This document shows, one piece after another, positions 18,092 through 27,219 of a DNA stretch of 50,829 nt. The first letter of the stretch is position 1. The number at the start of each line of letters is the position of its first letter. Origin of the DNA: Bacteroidota bacterium (GTDB lineage Bacteria > Bacteroidota > Bacteroidia > Palsa-965); NCBI GenBank assembly GCA_013298545.1, contig JAAFIA010000002.1, positions 1 to 50,829 on the forward strand. The letters are read 5' to 3'. The translations under genes were made by a program, and so were the position numbers. The notes beneath the pieces are model-generated. The model was not told the origin of the DNA, searched no databases, and was given only the letters and a program-made list of their open reading frames with translations.

Positions 18092-18237
18092 TCCGTTGCC
18101 AATATACAAAGCTCCGGCAATTATTCAAGTTCCCGTTTTCTCTTTTTGTTTTCAGAGGCATTGGTCGCTTCGTTCCTTTTTAGACGTGAGACCACATCCT
18201 CTTTTGCGCACAGAAAACATCCTGAAATTTGTTCCTT

Positions 18238-20367
18238 TTACCGCAATGTGTCTAAAACCGGAGCATATTCTTGCAACCTAAAATCATCCCAATACGTCAT
18301 TTCCTTTTCAATGCCATTGTACCAAAACGTAACGCGGAATTTCGGATCGGCAAAATCCATCGGTAATTCAAACCATGTTCCCACTTCGCGCCAACCGTTT
18401 CCTTTGTCAGATTTGATGCCGAATCCAGACTCATACATTTCCGTACCCGTTGAATCGTGCGCAGCCAACACACCATCAAAGCCCGGTCCTTGTCGCCAAA
18501 TGCTCAAGACATAACGATGTCCGCGATGCGCATCGATCCAGAATCCCATACCACCCGGCTCTTTAGCAGAAGACTGAATAGACGCTTTGCCCGTATGTGC
18601 ATGCGAGAAACACATCCACGGCCCACCATCGGCAAAAATACTCGTGTCGGAAGTGAAGAATTGCTGCTTGTCTGGCGTTCGTCGCTCAAAATCAATGTTT
18701 ATTTCCCGCACCAATTGCCAGTGTATTTTCACGCGGCTTGGATTCATATTCATCTCCACGATCTCTGCCTTGGTTTCTGGGTTCTGGTAAATCTGCTTAA
18801 ATGAAACGCCTGCCGAGTCTTTGCTATAAGCCTGCAATACCTGCTTGGCCGCATCGAGTGCCCATGCTTGTCCGTGCAAATTATGCAACCACAAACGCCC
18901 CTTCATCAATAACGAATCCGGCGCACGTCGTCCATCCCAATCTAAAAACCACTTCTTCCCCGGATCAAAAAACAAATCATTTGGATAGATTTTTTTTAGA
19001 ATCGGATTGTATTCTGAACGCATATCGCCCGCATACGCCCAGCCCATATAATGCGCGGGTAAAGGAGATCCTGAGGTCAAGTCGCCTTCTAAAAAATGAA
19101 CCGTGGTAACATTCGGATCTCCTTCAAAATAATCGGCTGTATAATAATGGCTGTTGTGTTTATGCGGATAGTATTCGTGATTTGTCTCCATACGCGTGTA
19201 CAATGCGTATGTAAAAATCAATGCTACAACGACCAGACGCGTTGAGGTAAGTTGGCGCAAGAATCGTTCTGGCAAGTATGTGGCGAGAATGACCAGCAAC
19301 ACCCATGTCGCCAACATCAGTTGCGTATGGGTTGGAATAAGGTAGTGAAACGAGTAATGCTTTGCGGTAAGTACCACATTCAACAAAAACGAAACCATAA
19401 GACCAACAAGCAGCCATGCCATGCGCGGCTGTTTTTTTCGAATGCCAGAACCCGGAAACCAAACCAAAATGGTAGCCAGCAAAGTCAGCGCGACAATCGT
19501 TGTAAATAAATACTCTGTTGTAAAAATCTGCACCAAATTTTCGGAAAATGCTTTTGCATCAACAATGCCTTCGCCGCCCATGCCATAGCGCCCCGTATGG
19601 GTTGCCATGCTCGACGCAAAAGCAAAAAAACGTTCAATCCGATTCCAGATGGGCCAAACAAACAGCGTTGCAAACACAAATGAGCCAAGCGTATAAATCA
19701 CTTTAGAACGCCAGCCTTGAAGCAAGAAAAACGGAATGGCCAATATCGGCAACGAAGACACTTTCGTTGCTAAAAGCCAGCCCGCAACAGCCGCAAACCC
19801 AAGCACAATATTCCGTTCGTGTTTTTTATCGTCTGGATTGCGGTAATGATACATAAACACCAATGTCGTTAGCCAAATGCCACCCAAGATGACAAACGGC
19901 TCTGTCATCACCCGCGAAATGTGAATGAATACAATGGACGAAAACAGGGTAATGGTTTGCGCAAAAAGAGCTTCGTGCATGCGGCTTGTCAAGCGCAATA
20001 CCGTCTTTCCCAAAACACCAACAAAAAATCCGATAATCACAATTTGCGAAAACACAATGACGTGTAAATACACCTCTGGATTGCGCAACACATCTTCGGC
20101 CAGCGGAATGCCTTGTCGGAAAAGGTGTGTAATCCAGATGATAATGGCACAAAAAACTTGAATCGTACTGCCCGGATGGTCGGTGTGGCCAATGCGCAAA
20201 TTTCCATCGGCCAAACTCAATCCATTATACAAATACGGATAAGCCGGGTCATGCCCGAACATAAAAAATGGGCCGCTTGTTTGGTAATAATAAAGCGCAA
20301 GTAATGTTCCCGATAAGGGAATAAGCCAAAGCAGCAAGCGTTGCCGGAATGATTGGGAAGAAAGCAC
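18238..20367 (-). CDS. GT39-type membrane glycosyltransferase with C-terminal beta-sandwich domain
   Basis: The 709-residue protein has about ten membrane helices in residues 1-385, with the first large loop containing FGHDPAYPYLYNGLSLADG and HTDHPGSTIQ, acidic and His-Pro motifs typical of GT-C fold polyprenol-sugar transferases (GT39/ArnT/PMT-like). Residues about 390-709 are outside the membrane; the last 150 (FADGGPWMCFSHAHTGKAS to the end) read as a galactose-binding-like beta-sandwich. Such enzymes move sugars from undecaprenyl/dolichyl-type carriers onto proteins or polymers in the periplasm. Its start lies 40 bases after umuC, so it may be co-transcribed with umuC. The sugar and acceptor are unknown. 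Confidence 0.7.
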   Translation of the reverse strand: MLSSQSFRQRLLLWLIPLSGTLLALYYYQTSGPFFMFGHDPAYPYLYNGLSLADGNLRIGHTDHPGSTIQVFCAIIIWITHLFRQGIPLAEDVLRNPEVYLHVIVFSQIVIIGFFVGVLGKTVLRLTSRMHEALFAQTITLFSSIVFIHISRVMTEPFVILGGIWLTTLVFMYHYRNPDDKKHERNIVLGFAAVAGWLLATKVSSLPILAIPFFLLQGWRSKVIYTLGSFVFATLFVWPIWNRIERFFAFASSMATHTGRYGMGGEGIVDAKAFSENLVQIFTTEYLFTTIVALTLLATILVWFPGSGIRKKQPRMAWLLVGLMVSFLLNVVLTAKHYSFHYLIPTHTQLMLATWVLLVILATYLPERFLRQLTSTRLVVVALIFTYALYTRMETNHEYYPHKHNSHYYTADYFEGDPNVTTVHFLEGDLTSGSPLPAHYMGWAYAGDMRSEYNPILKKIYPNDLFFDPGKKWFLDWDGRRAPDSLLMKGRLWLHNLHGQAWALDAAKQVLQAYSKDSAGVSFKQIYQNPETKAEIVEMNMNPSRVKIHWQLVREINIDFERRTPDKQQFFTSDTSIFADGGPWMCFSHAHTGKASIQSSAKEPGGMGFWIDAHRGHRYVLSIWRQGPGFDGVLAAHDSTGTEMYESGFGIKSDKGNGWREVGTWFELPMDFADPKFRVTFWYNGIEKEMTYWDDFRLQEYAPVLDTLR

Positions 20368-20407
20368 GTGCGAAAATACGAGTTTTGGGCATTAGCACCA
20401 GAAAAGA

Positions 20408-21709
20408 TCAATGTGCTTTGAGACGAAAAATATCGCGGCTTCGTGTAGTGTATGCTGGCGAGAGGAAATCGCGGCGCAACATCCAGCCACGTGTTGTTTT
20501 TTCTTCTGCCGATGGTTCTGCAAATGAGATGTTTCCTTGAACCGCTGTTTTTACCAAATCGCCGCCATATCGTTTATTGATGCGATCCATGGCTTGCATG
20601 GCTTCTTGAAGGCGGATGCGGTTTCCGGTTTCAAACAAATCGCCTTGGACTTGATTTTGTAAGATGAAATCGCTGATGGTAACACCACTTCGTTTGTACC
20701 GGAGTCCGTCGCGAAAAATTTCTTCGATGCCTTGCAGCGCGATGCGGATGAGCGTGGGCGTATCGTTTTGCGGAATGGGTAAAATATACGTGCGCGAACC
20801 CGCATACGGCGCATGTTGTGTTTCGGTGCGCGAGGTTTCGAGATAAACGTGTACCACACGCGCCACACACCCTTGCGCACGAAGTTTTTCGGCACAGAGC
20901 GCCGCAAAATTTGCTGTTGCTTCTTTAATATCGGCAAGTGCCGTCAAGCGTTTTCCAAAACTGCGCGAAGTACAAATATTTTGTTTCATCCCAGCCGCAT
21001 CTTGCAAATCAAGGCAAGATCGTCCCGCCAATTCGCGGAGCAAACGCAAGCGCACCACCGAGTATTTTCGCTGAACATACCGTTCCGATGCGCATCTAAA
21101 ATCCCAAGCCGTATGAATACCATCGGCCTGTAAACGTTTTCCCACGCGCCGCCCAATTCCCCACACATCGGCAACTGGTGTTTGCTCTAGGGTAGCGCGA
21201 ATTTCGGCTTCGCCATGAAGCAGCAAAACACCTTTGGCTTCGGGAACTTTCTTGGTATGGCGGTTGGCTAGTTTTGCAAGCACTTTGGTGGGCGCAATGC
21301 CTACCGAAACGGGTATTCCGGTCCATTGCAAAATCCGCGCGCGAGCCTCAACGCAACGGCGATGCGCTTCTTGCGGATCGATTCCGCGCAAATCGACAAA
21401 GGCTTCGTCGATGGAATACACTTCTACACGAGGAAATAAGTGTTCCAAAATTTGCATGACGCGGTTGGAAAAATCGCCGTAGAGTGCGTAGTTGGACGAA
21501 AAAACATGCACGGCATTTTCCCGAAAAAAATCGCGGCGTTTGAATTCAGGCTCGCCCATGAGAATACCGAGTGCTTTGGCCTCGTTGCTGCGCGAAATGA
21601 CACAGCCATCGTTATTGCTCAACACCACAACGGGCTGCTTTTCGAGCGCAGGACGAAAAACGCGTTCGCAACTGACAAAAAAATTATTGCAATCAACAAG
21701 AGCAATCAT
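20408..21709 (-). CDS. umuC: DNA polymerase V catalytic subunit
   Basis: This Y-family translesion polymerase (433 residues; E. coli UmuC is 422) has all expected marks. The N-terminus [18 protein letters not shown] carries the first catalytic Asp and steric gate region, [20 protein letters not shown] follows, and [10 protein letters not shown] carries the SIDE catalytic acids. Then come the helix-hairpin-helix thumb ([15 protein letters not shown]) and a little-finger/C-terminal domain. It bypasses DNA lesions in the SOS response with UmuD'. Upstream, on the same strand, lies umuD, but 596 bases of minisatellite DNA separate the two, whereas umuDC genes are normally adjacent. Confidence 0.95.
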   Translation of the reverse strand: MIALVDCNNFFVSCERVFRPALEKQPVVVLSNNDGCVISRSNEAKALGILMGEPEFKRRDFFRENAVHVFSSNYALYGDFSNRVMQILEHLFPRVEVYSIDEAFVDLRGIDPQEAHRRCVEARARILQWTGIPVSVGIAPTKVLAKLANRHTKKVPEAKGVLLLHGEAEIRATLEQTPVADVWGIGRRVGKRLQADGIHTAWDFRCASERYVQRKYSVVRLRLLRELAGRSCLDLQDAAGMKQNICTSRSFGKRLTALADIKEATANFAALCAEKLRAQGCVARVVHVYLETSRTETQHAPYAGSRTYILPIPQNDTPTLIRIALQGIEEIFRDGLRYKRSGVTISDFILQNQVQGDLFETGNRIRLQEAMQAMDRINKRYGGDLVKTAVQGNISFAEPSAEEKTTRGWMLRRDFLSPAYTTRSRDIFRLKAH

Positions 21710-21722
21710 GGGTTATTGTATT

Positions 21723-22297
21723 GCGGTTTGTAAACATAGGCGTGGAGCAAGTTCCAGATTTCAAGTTCCAAGTTCCAAGTTCCAGTTTCCAAGTTCCAAT
21801 TTCCAGACTCCAAGTTCCAGTTTCCAGACTCCAAGTTCCAGGTTCCAAGTTCCAAAGCATTAAAATTAATGGGGCGGTTTGTAAACACAGGCGTGGGGCA
21901 AGTTCCAGATTCCAAGTTCCAAGTTCCAGATTCCAAGTTCCAAGTTCCAAAGCATTAAAATTAATGGGGTGGTTTGTAAACACTGGCGTGGGGCAAGTTC
22001 AAAAAGGTGTTGGTTTGAATGTGTCTTGTTTAAGATTTGGGGGGCTTGGGATTTGGAGCTTGGAACTTGGAACTTGGAATCTGAAGTTTGGGATTTTAAA
22101 CACAGGCAAGGAGTACGTTTAAAGGGTGTTCGTTTAAATGTGTCTTGTTTATGGTTGGTGTCTTGGGATTTGGAACTTGGAACTTGGAAACTGGGGTTTG
22201 GGATTTTAAACACAGGCAAGGAGTACGTTTAAAGGGTGTTCGTTTAAATGTGTCTTGTTTATGGTTGGAACCTGGAACTTGGAACTTGGAACTTGGT
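21723..22297. repeat. Composite minisatellite (AAGTTCC heptamers) between umuC and umuD
   Basis: This 596-base gap without a gene is filled by nested repeats. Heptamer runs built on AAGTTCC (21749-21855, 21899-21951) are followed by the same heptamer in reverse complement, GGAACTT (22057-22080, 22167-22190, 22266-22296). The runs are separated by longer direct repeats, one starting GGTTTGTAAACA (three copies, about 21724, 21875, 21970) and one starting GTTTGGGATTTTAAAC (two identical 73-base copies, 22086-22158 and 22196-22268, exactly 110 bases apart). Opposite-sense heptamer runs could fold on each other in the umuD-umuC transcript. The open frames in it encode only low-complexity ELGTWN-type peptides and are not genes. 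Confidence 0.95.
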
Positions 22298-22305
22298 GCC
22301 TTCCC

Positions 22306-22674
22306 TTACATTTTCCGAACGAGGTAAGCCACAACGCCCCAGAGCGTAACGGCTGTCTGTTGTTGCGAAGAGATTTCTTTCCCTGATGCCGTGCGGAGGA
22401 CGGTTTTTCCGTTCTGTTTTTGGTAACGGGCCAAGCCCAATTCGCCACCAAAGGCGCAGACACACAAACATCCCGAATAAGGCGCAAGCGAACGGTCAAT
22501 CACCAACACATCGCCATCATTTAAGCCCAAACTGGCAAAGCGGTTGTCTTGCGCGCGCATGTAAAACGTTGCGGGTGCGTTGGTCTGAAAAAACTGTTCG
22601 AGTTTTAAGGGTTCGCTGAGGTAGGATTCGGCGGGGGAAACAAATCCGGTAGCAACACTGGCAGTAAACATCAC
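22306..22674 (-). CDS. umuD: UmuD-like protein lacking the autoprotease residues (UmuD'-like)
   Basis: The 122-residue protein aligns with UmuD across its beta-rich domain: SPAESYLSEPLKLEQFF, ATFYMRAQ, LNDGDVLVIDRS and the end TLWGVVAYLVRKM. Compared with E. coli UmuD, the catalytic Ser60 in GDSM corresponds to Arg45 (AQDNRF) and Lys97 corresponds to Ala82 (ELGLARY). The cleavage position (Cys24-Gly25) corresponds to Thr9-Gly10, so only about nine residues of the removable arm remain. An in-frame TGA at 22690-22692 rules out a longer N-terminus in this frame. GTG 22674 or ATG 22671 is the start. It probably acts as a constitutive UmuD' partner for UmuC, or it may be decaying. Confidence 0.85.
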   Translation of the reverse strand: MMFTASVATGFVSPAESYLSEPLKLEQFFQTNAPATFYMRAQDNRFASLGLNDGDVLVIDRSLAPYSGCLCVCAFGGELGLARYQKQNGKTVLRTASGKEISSQQQTAVTLWGVVAYLVRKM

Positions 22675-22777
22675 ACTAGGTTTTAAGGTTCAGTATTTTT
22701 CGGAAAACAGCATGTACGGCTATTTTCGTTCATTCTCTTAAACCCCTGTGCGCGTGTATAACAGGATTTATAGTGCA

Positions 22778-22807
22778 AGTATAGCGCACGAAAGGGGCCC
22801 TTGTCAA
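22778..22807 (-). promoter_or_regulatory. Candidate umuD promoter (TTGACA-N18-TATACT)
   Basis: On the minus strand TTGACA (22807-22802) is followed after 18 bases by TATACT (22783-22778). The same stretch also gives TTG-N21-TATACTTG, close to the Bacteroidota TTTG...TAnnTTTG form. It would yield a leader of about 95 bases before umuD. The rest of the 243-base gap up to the divergent GT2 gene shows no gene. Confidence 0.5.
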
Positions 22808-22902
22808 GTTTTTGCGTGGAAATACGCATTTTCTGTTTGTTTTGAGGAAATACAATCACTGATTTCCCCCACCCCACATTCCCCCGCTCAACCGAAAAAC
22901 TG

Positions 22903-22910
22903 TATTTTCG
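22903..22910 (+). promoter_or_regulatory. -7-like element TATTTTCG before the GT2 gene
   Basis: TATTTTCG matches TAnnTTYG and ends 8 bases before the start codon at 22918, implying a very short leader. No clear -33 element. Confidence 0.4.
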
Positions 22911-22917
22911 CACCTGC

Positions 22918-23655
22918 ATGAGCGCGGCACAACTCCTTTCTATTGTTATTCCGGCCTACAACGAGGCGGCAACTATCCATCTTATTTTAGATAAAGTGCT
23001 TGCTGTGCAATTGATTGGTGGTGTTCGGAAAGAAATTATCATTGTCAATGATTGCTCCAAAGACGATACGCCTGGAGCCATTCAACGGTACATCGACGCA
23101 CACCCCGACGCTGGCATTCGCCTGTTTAACCAACCCAAAAACATGGGAAAAGGGGCAGCCTTGCACAAAGGAATTGAATTGTCAACGGGCAACTGGATCA
23201 TCATTCAGGATGCCGATTTGGAATACGATCCCGAAGAATACAATATTCTACTTAAACCCATTTTAGATGGTTTTGCCGATGTTGTTTTTGGATCGCGTTT
23301 TATGGGTGGCAGCCCGCACCGGATTTTATTTTTCTGGCATACGATCGGGAATAAATTTCTCACGTTTCTCTCCAACATGTTCAACAATTTGAATTTGACG
23401 GATATGGAAACGTGTTATAAATTATTCGATGCAAAAATGTTGCAATCGCTCTACCTGCGCGAACGGCGTTTTGGTTTTGAGCCAGAAGTAACGGCAAAAA
23501 TTTCGCGCATTCCCAATGTGCGTATTTACGAAGTGGGCATTTCGTATTATGGCCGCACGTATGAAGAGGGAAAGAAAATAGGTTGGAAAGATGGATTCCG
23601 CGCCATCTGGTGCATTTTGCGTTATGGGTTCTGGGGCGGGAAATTTCTGAAATAA
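22918..23655 (+). CDS. Family 2 glycosyltransferase (polyprenyl-phosphate glycosyltransferase type)
   Basis: The 245-residue cytoplasmic enzyme has a GT-A nucleotide-sugar fold: [17 protein letters not shown] near the N-terminus, [26 protein letters not shown], and a metal-binding DAD in [14 protein letters not shown], then GSRFMGG. The C-terminal part ([50 protein letters not shown]) is characteristic of dolichol/undecaprenyl-phosphate mannose or glucose synthase relatives. These make lipid-linked sugars that GT39-type enzymes use; two such enzymes are nearby. It converges with the 480-residue membrane protein (2-base gap). Confidence 0.88.
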   Translation: MSAAQLLSIVIPAYNEAATIHLILDKVLAVQLIGGVRKEIIIVNDCSKDDTPGAIQRYIDAHPDAGIRLFNQPKNMGKGAALHKGIELSTGNWIIIQDADLEYDPEEYNILLKPILDGFADVVFGSRFMGGSPHRILFFWHTIGNKFLTFLSNMFNNLNLTDMETCYKLFDAKMLQSLYLRERRFGFEPEVTAKISRIPNVRIYEVGISYYGRTYEEGKKIGWKDGFRAIWCILRYGFWGGKFLK

Positions 23656-23657
23656 AT

Positions 23658-25100
23658 TTACCTGATTCGATTGGTATCGTTTGCGTTGGCGCGAACGCGG
23701 TACACGTGTACACGAAACTGTTGCGCAGGCGTATAGTCTTTCATTTGCGAAGAATCGGTGTAAATTTCTTCGAATCGGTTTTTGTTGGCAAACGTTTCTA
23801 GGCGGCAATCGCTTTCGCTTGGGTTGAAGTGCGAATCCCAAATGATAATATCGTTTTGCTGAAACAACCAAGTCGAATCAACGCCAAAAAGCGCAATGCC
23901 ATCTTTCGTATTGGCGAAGCTTTTGTTGAGCAGAAAACGCATGTAGGGAAAATGCACATACGTTCGATTTTGATCGAGTTTTTGTTGCTTCAAAAAATCT
24001 GCTGTGCGGTGAAGGGCTTGTCCAAAAAAAGCATCCTCTTGAAACGGCAGCTTATGTTGTTTGAACGGCATCCAAACGTGGAGCGCGAGGATGATAACAG
24101 TGAGCGCGGGGGCAATTTGCGGGCGGGAAACAAGCAGCAAGCGCATGGTTCGCAAGCCGCGCAAGGCCACCAACGCTGCAAGCGGCATAACACTCGCCAT
24201 CACCCGCCAAAGACCCAACGAACCACAAAGACCTTTCCACCAAAAAACAACATGTGCACCATAAAACAACAGAAAACAACCCAACACCAATATTAATTCA
24301 TCCTGCCGCACACCCTGTGCCTCTTTTTTGCGAAGCACAGGAATGGCATACACCAACAAGGCAAAAACCAAAAGTGCCGTTAGCGACCAGCCAAAAATAA
24401 ATTCGCTCGCCCCGAAAAAATGACCAAACGAACCATGTCCATACGGACTGATTGCGTTATATGGATTTTGTGAAAATACCCAGAGAAAATCATGAACATA
24501 AATTCCTCCAACAATGCTATACACAAGTGTTCCCGCGCCTAAAAGCAAAGCCGCAAACCATTCGCGGCGCATGAAGAAAAACAGGCCTACAAGCGGCAAC
24601 AGAAAAAAGCCTTCGCTGCGCACAAAAGGTAAAAACGAAAGCAGTATAGCGGCTGTTTTAAAATTTCCTTTTACAACACCATAAAGCCCTACAATCAAAA
24701 CGAGGCCAAACAACGGTTCCGTCAATCCACTCAATGAAACAACAAATGCCAGTGGTGCAAAAACCGCTAACAGCGCGGCAAGTGGAGCTTCACGCCATTT
24801 CCAGTGTGCCGCAATTTTCCACGCAAAAAATCCACTCGCCAATAAACAACCGATATTGAACGTAACCACGCCTTTGTAACCCGCTTGTGCAGGCAAACAC
24901 GTAAGCAGCGTATAAATGGGTTTATTCCAATGGTGCAGCAACAAACTTGGTTGTTCGGTTGCGGCTTTTGAAATCATGTAATGCAAGATGCCGTCGCCTG
25001 TATCGTAAACGCCTTCTGCTCCGAGGTTGAAATACATCAACAGCAGAAATAGGACTGGAAAAAAAATCCAGTACCAATACGATTCAAGTTTTTGAAGCAT
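23658..25100 (-). CDS. Polytopic GT-C-type membrane protein, putative glycosyltransferase
   Basis: The 480-residue protein has about ten membrane helices. The first outer loop contains YDTGDGILHYMI and LLLHHWNKPIYTLL, i.e. an acidic pair followed by a His-x-Asn-Lys-Pro motif, resembling the loop of GT39/ArnT relatives. A soluble C-terminal tail of about 110 residues (FKQHKLPFQEDAFFGQ onwards) lies outside the membrane. It follows the ABC ATPase gene by 9 bases on the same strand, and so is probably co-transcribed with it. It may use lipid-linked sugars made by the adjacent convergent GT2, which is an inference from neighbourhood. Confidence 0.6.
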   Translation of the reverse strand: MLQKLESYWYWIFFPVLFLLLMYFNLGAEGVYDTGDGILHYMISKAATEQPSLLLHHWNKPIYTLLTCLPAQAGYKGVVTFNIGCLLASGFFAWKIAAHWKWREAPLAALLAVFAPLAFVVSLSGLTEPLFGLVLIVGLYGVVKGNFKTAAILLSFLPFVRSEGFFLLPLVGLFFFMRREWFAALLLGAGTLVYSIVGGIYVHDFLWVFSQNPYNAISPYGHGSFGHFFGASEFIFGWSLTALLVFALLVYAIPVLRKKEAQGVRQDELILVLGCFLLFYGAHVVFWWKGLCGSLGLWRVMASVMPLAALVALRGLRTMRLLLVSRPQIAPALTVIILALHVWMPFKQHKLPFQEDAFFGQALHRTADFLKQQKLDQNRTYVHFPYMRFLLNKSFANTKDGIALFGVDSTWLFQQNDIIIWDSHFNPSESDCRLETFANKNRFEEIYTDSSQMKDYTPAQQFRVHVYRVRANANDTNRIR

Positions 25101-25109
25101 GTTTGCGTT

Positions 25110-27071
25110 TTAAAAGAAACGGCCTCCGGCCATGCGTTTGCGGGCAATGGCTGCACGGATATCGTCCAGTTCGCCTTTCGGAATCGCGCTGATTAATTTT
25201 TGCGTGTATTCCGTTTGCGGTGTGTTGTAAATCGCATCGGCATCGCCCATCTCTTCAATTTTTCCATTGTTCATCACCACCATGCGATCGCTCATGAATT
25301 TAACCACCGAAAGATCGTGCGAAATAAAAATGTAGGTAAACTTAAATTCTTGTTTTAGCTCATTCAACAAATTCAATACTTGTGCCTGAACAGAAACGTC
25401 GAGCGCAGAAACAGACTCGTCGCAAATAATAAATTGTGGATTGAGCGCAAGCGCGCGGGCGATACAAATACGCTGTCGTTGCCCTCCCGAAAACTCATGC
25501 GGATAGCGGTAATAATGCGATTCATTCATATTTACCCGACGCAACAATTCGAGCGCTTTGGCTTTGCGTTCAGCATCATTCGCACCAATACCATGTACAC
25601 GCATGGGTTCTGTAATCGCATTGCCAATTGTAATGCGCGGGTTGAGTGATGAGTATGGGTCTTGAAAAATAATTTGAATGTCTTTCCGCATGGCCCGCAT
25701 TTCGGCCGTTGGAATATGCGTGATGTCTTTGCCTTTGAAAATAATTTGTCCACCTGTTGGTTCAATCAACCGAAGAACCGTTCGGCCAAGCGTTGTTTTT
25801 CCGCAACCCGATTCACCCACAAGACCAAGCGTTTCGCCTGGATAAACATCAAACGAAATATCATCAACCGCTTTTTTCCACGACGTTGCTTTTCCAAAAA
25901 TATTGCGCGTTGTTGGAAAATAGGTGCGGATATTCTTCAACTGAAGCACGGGGGTATTGGCGTATAGTTTTTCGTGCTGTTGTTTGCGTTCTTCGGGCGT
26001 TACAAAAACACTATGCAAAACCTCTTGTACCGATTGTGTGATTTCAACGAGGTTGCCTTCATCGTCGGTTTTCATAAAATCAGAAACCGTTGGCAATATT
26101 TGTAAGCGTTTGTTGAGTGGCGGACGGCAAGCGAGCAAGCCTTTGGTGTAGGGATGTTTGGGGTCGGCAAAAATATCGAGCACAGGACCTTGCTCTACAA
26201 TTTCGCCTTTGTACATAACAACCACGCGATCGGCGAGTTCGGCAATAACACCCAAATCGTGCGTGATAAACAGAATACTCATGTCGTTTTCTGTTTGCAA
26301 TTCCTTCATCAATTCCAGAATTGTTTTCTGAACCGTAACATCGAGCGCTGTTGTTGGCTCATCTGCAATGAGCAATTGTGGGCGGCACGACATGGCCATG
26401 GCAATCATGACCCGTTGTTTTTGACCGCCTGATATTTGGTGCGGGTAGCTATAAAAAATGCGCTCTGGATCGGGCAATTGTGTTTGCTCAAACAAACTGA
26501 TGGTTAGTGCGCGGGCCTGTTTTTCTTTGGTGGTGTAATAGCGTTTAAACTGTTGCTTCGTTACTTGTCGAATTGGTCCTGTGATGAATGAAAACGAACG
26601 ATCAAGGCCACGTATGATATTTTCTACGGTATTTTTCCCTTTCGAGATTCCCTCAAATGTTTTGTGGCGCAAAATTGCTTCCATCACTTGTTCGCCGCAG
26701 GTATAAACTGGATTGAGCGAAGTCATCGGCTCCTGAAAAATCATGGCAATTTCGTTTCCGCGAAGCGAACGCATGTCTTTTTCGGGAAGTTTAACCAGAT
26801 CGGTCAAGCCACGCGAGCGCGAATTGAACATGATTTCGCCTCCGGTAATTCGTCCCGGCGGATTGGGAATAAGGCCCATTACCGAAAGTGCGGTAACCGA
26901 TTTTCCAGATCCAGATTCGCCAACAACACCAATGGTTTCGCCTTTTTCAATGGCAAAACTAATCTCGTTTACGGCGCGCATGGTTTGCCCGTCGGTACGA
27001 AATTCGGTTACAAGATTTCTGACTTCGAGCAGGGTTCTGCCGCTCTCCAAATCAACTGATACGGAATCCAT
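25110..27071 (-). CDS. Double-ATPase ABC transporter protein (DppD-DppF/GsiA-like)
   Basis: The 653-residue protein fuses two ABC ATPase domains. Domain 1 (about 10-310) has Walker [10 protein letters not shown], signature [14 protein letters not shown] and Walker [13 protein letters not shown]. Domain 2 (about 365-640) has [26 protein letters not shown] and [12 protein letters not shown]. Each carries the extra oligopeptide-type C-terminal segment ([22 protein letters not shown]). This is the arrangement of peptide/nickel or glutathione importer ATPases. Domain 1 contains an insertion of about 60 residues ([17 protein letters not shown] to EKQARAL) between the Q-loop and the signature. No permease or binding protein is nearby, so the partner subunits must be encoded elsewhere. 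Confidence 0.92.
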   Translation of the reverse strand: MDSVSVDLESGRTLLEVRNLVTEFRTDGQTMRAVNEISFAIEKGETIGVVGESGSGKSVTALSVMGLIPNPPGRITGGEIMFNSRSRGLTDLVKLPEKDMRSLRGNEIAMIFQEPMTSLNPVYTCGEQVMEAILRHKTFEGISKGKNTVENIIRGLDRSFSFITGPIRQVTKQQFKRYYTTKEKQARALTISLFEQTQLPDPERIFYSYPHQISGGQKQRVMIAMAMSCRPQLLIADEPTTALDVTVQKTILELMKELQTENDMSILFITHDLGVIAELADRVVVMYKGEIVEQGPVLDIFADPKHPYTKGLLACRPPLNKRLQILPTVSDFMKTDDEGNLVEITQSVQEVLHSVFVTPEERKQQHEKLYANTPVLQLKNIRTYFPTTRNIFGKATSWKKAVDDISFDVYPGETLGLVGESGCGKTTLGRTVLRLIEPTGGQIIFKGKDITHIPTAEMRAMRKDIQIIFQDPYSSLNPRITIGNAITEPMRVHGIGANDAERKAKALELLRRVNMNESHYYRYPHEFSGGQRQRICIARALALNPQFIICDESVSALDVSVQAQVLNLLNELKQEFKFTYIFISHDLSVVKFMSDRMVVMNNGKIEEMGDADAIYNTPQTEYTQKLISAIPKGELDDIRAAIARKRMAGGRFF

Positions 27072-27190
27072 AAGGGTTTAAAAATACGGATTCGGGTGGA
27101 ATTGGCGACGGATTCTTTATAATCTGCCGTGTTTTTGTCGGAAAGAACGAGCGATTGATCGAAAGGCGGGTTTCTGCCGGATCAAAAGCG

Positions 27191-27198
27191 TAACTTCG
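27191..27198 (+). promoter_or_regulatory. -7-like element TAACTTCG before the crotonase gene
   Basis: TAACTTCG fits TAnnTTYG and ends 21 bases before the start codon at 27220. Confidence 0.35.
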
Positions 27199-27219
27199 CC
27201 CCCGTTTAAAACACGAACT

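Noticed and set aside
21723-22297. Possible CRISPR array
   Set aside because: Repeats are 7-base tandem units and long direct repeats without unique regular spacers, and no cas genes are present.
21693-22327. Open frames on both strands giving ELGTWNLELGTW-like peptides
   Set aside because: They arise from the 7-base repeat read in three frames; low complexity, no start context, not genes.
22683-22919. 78-codon minus-strand frame upstream of umuD
   Set aside because: It overlaps the umuD promoter region, shows no similarity to the UmuD N-terminal arm, and looks random.
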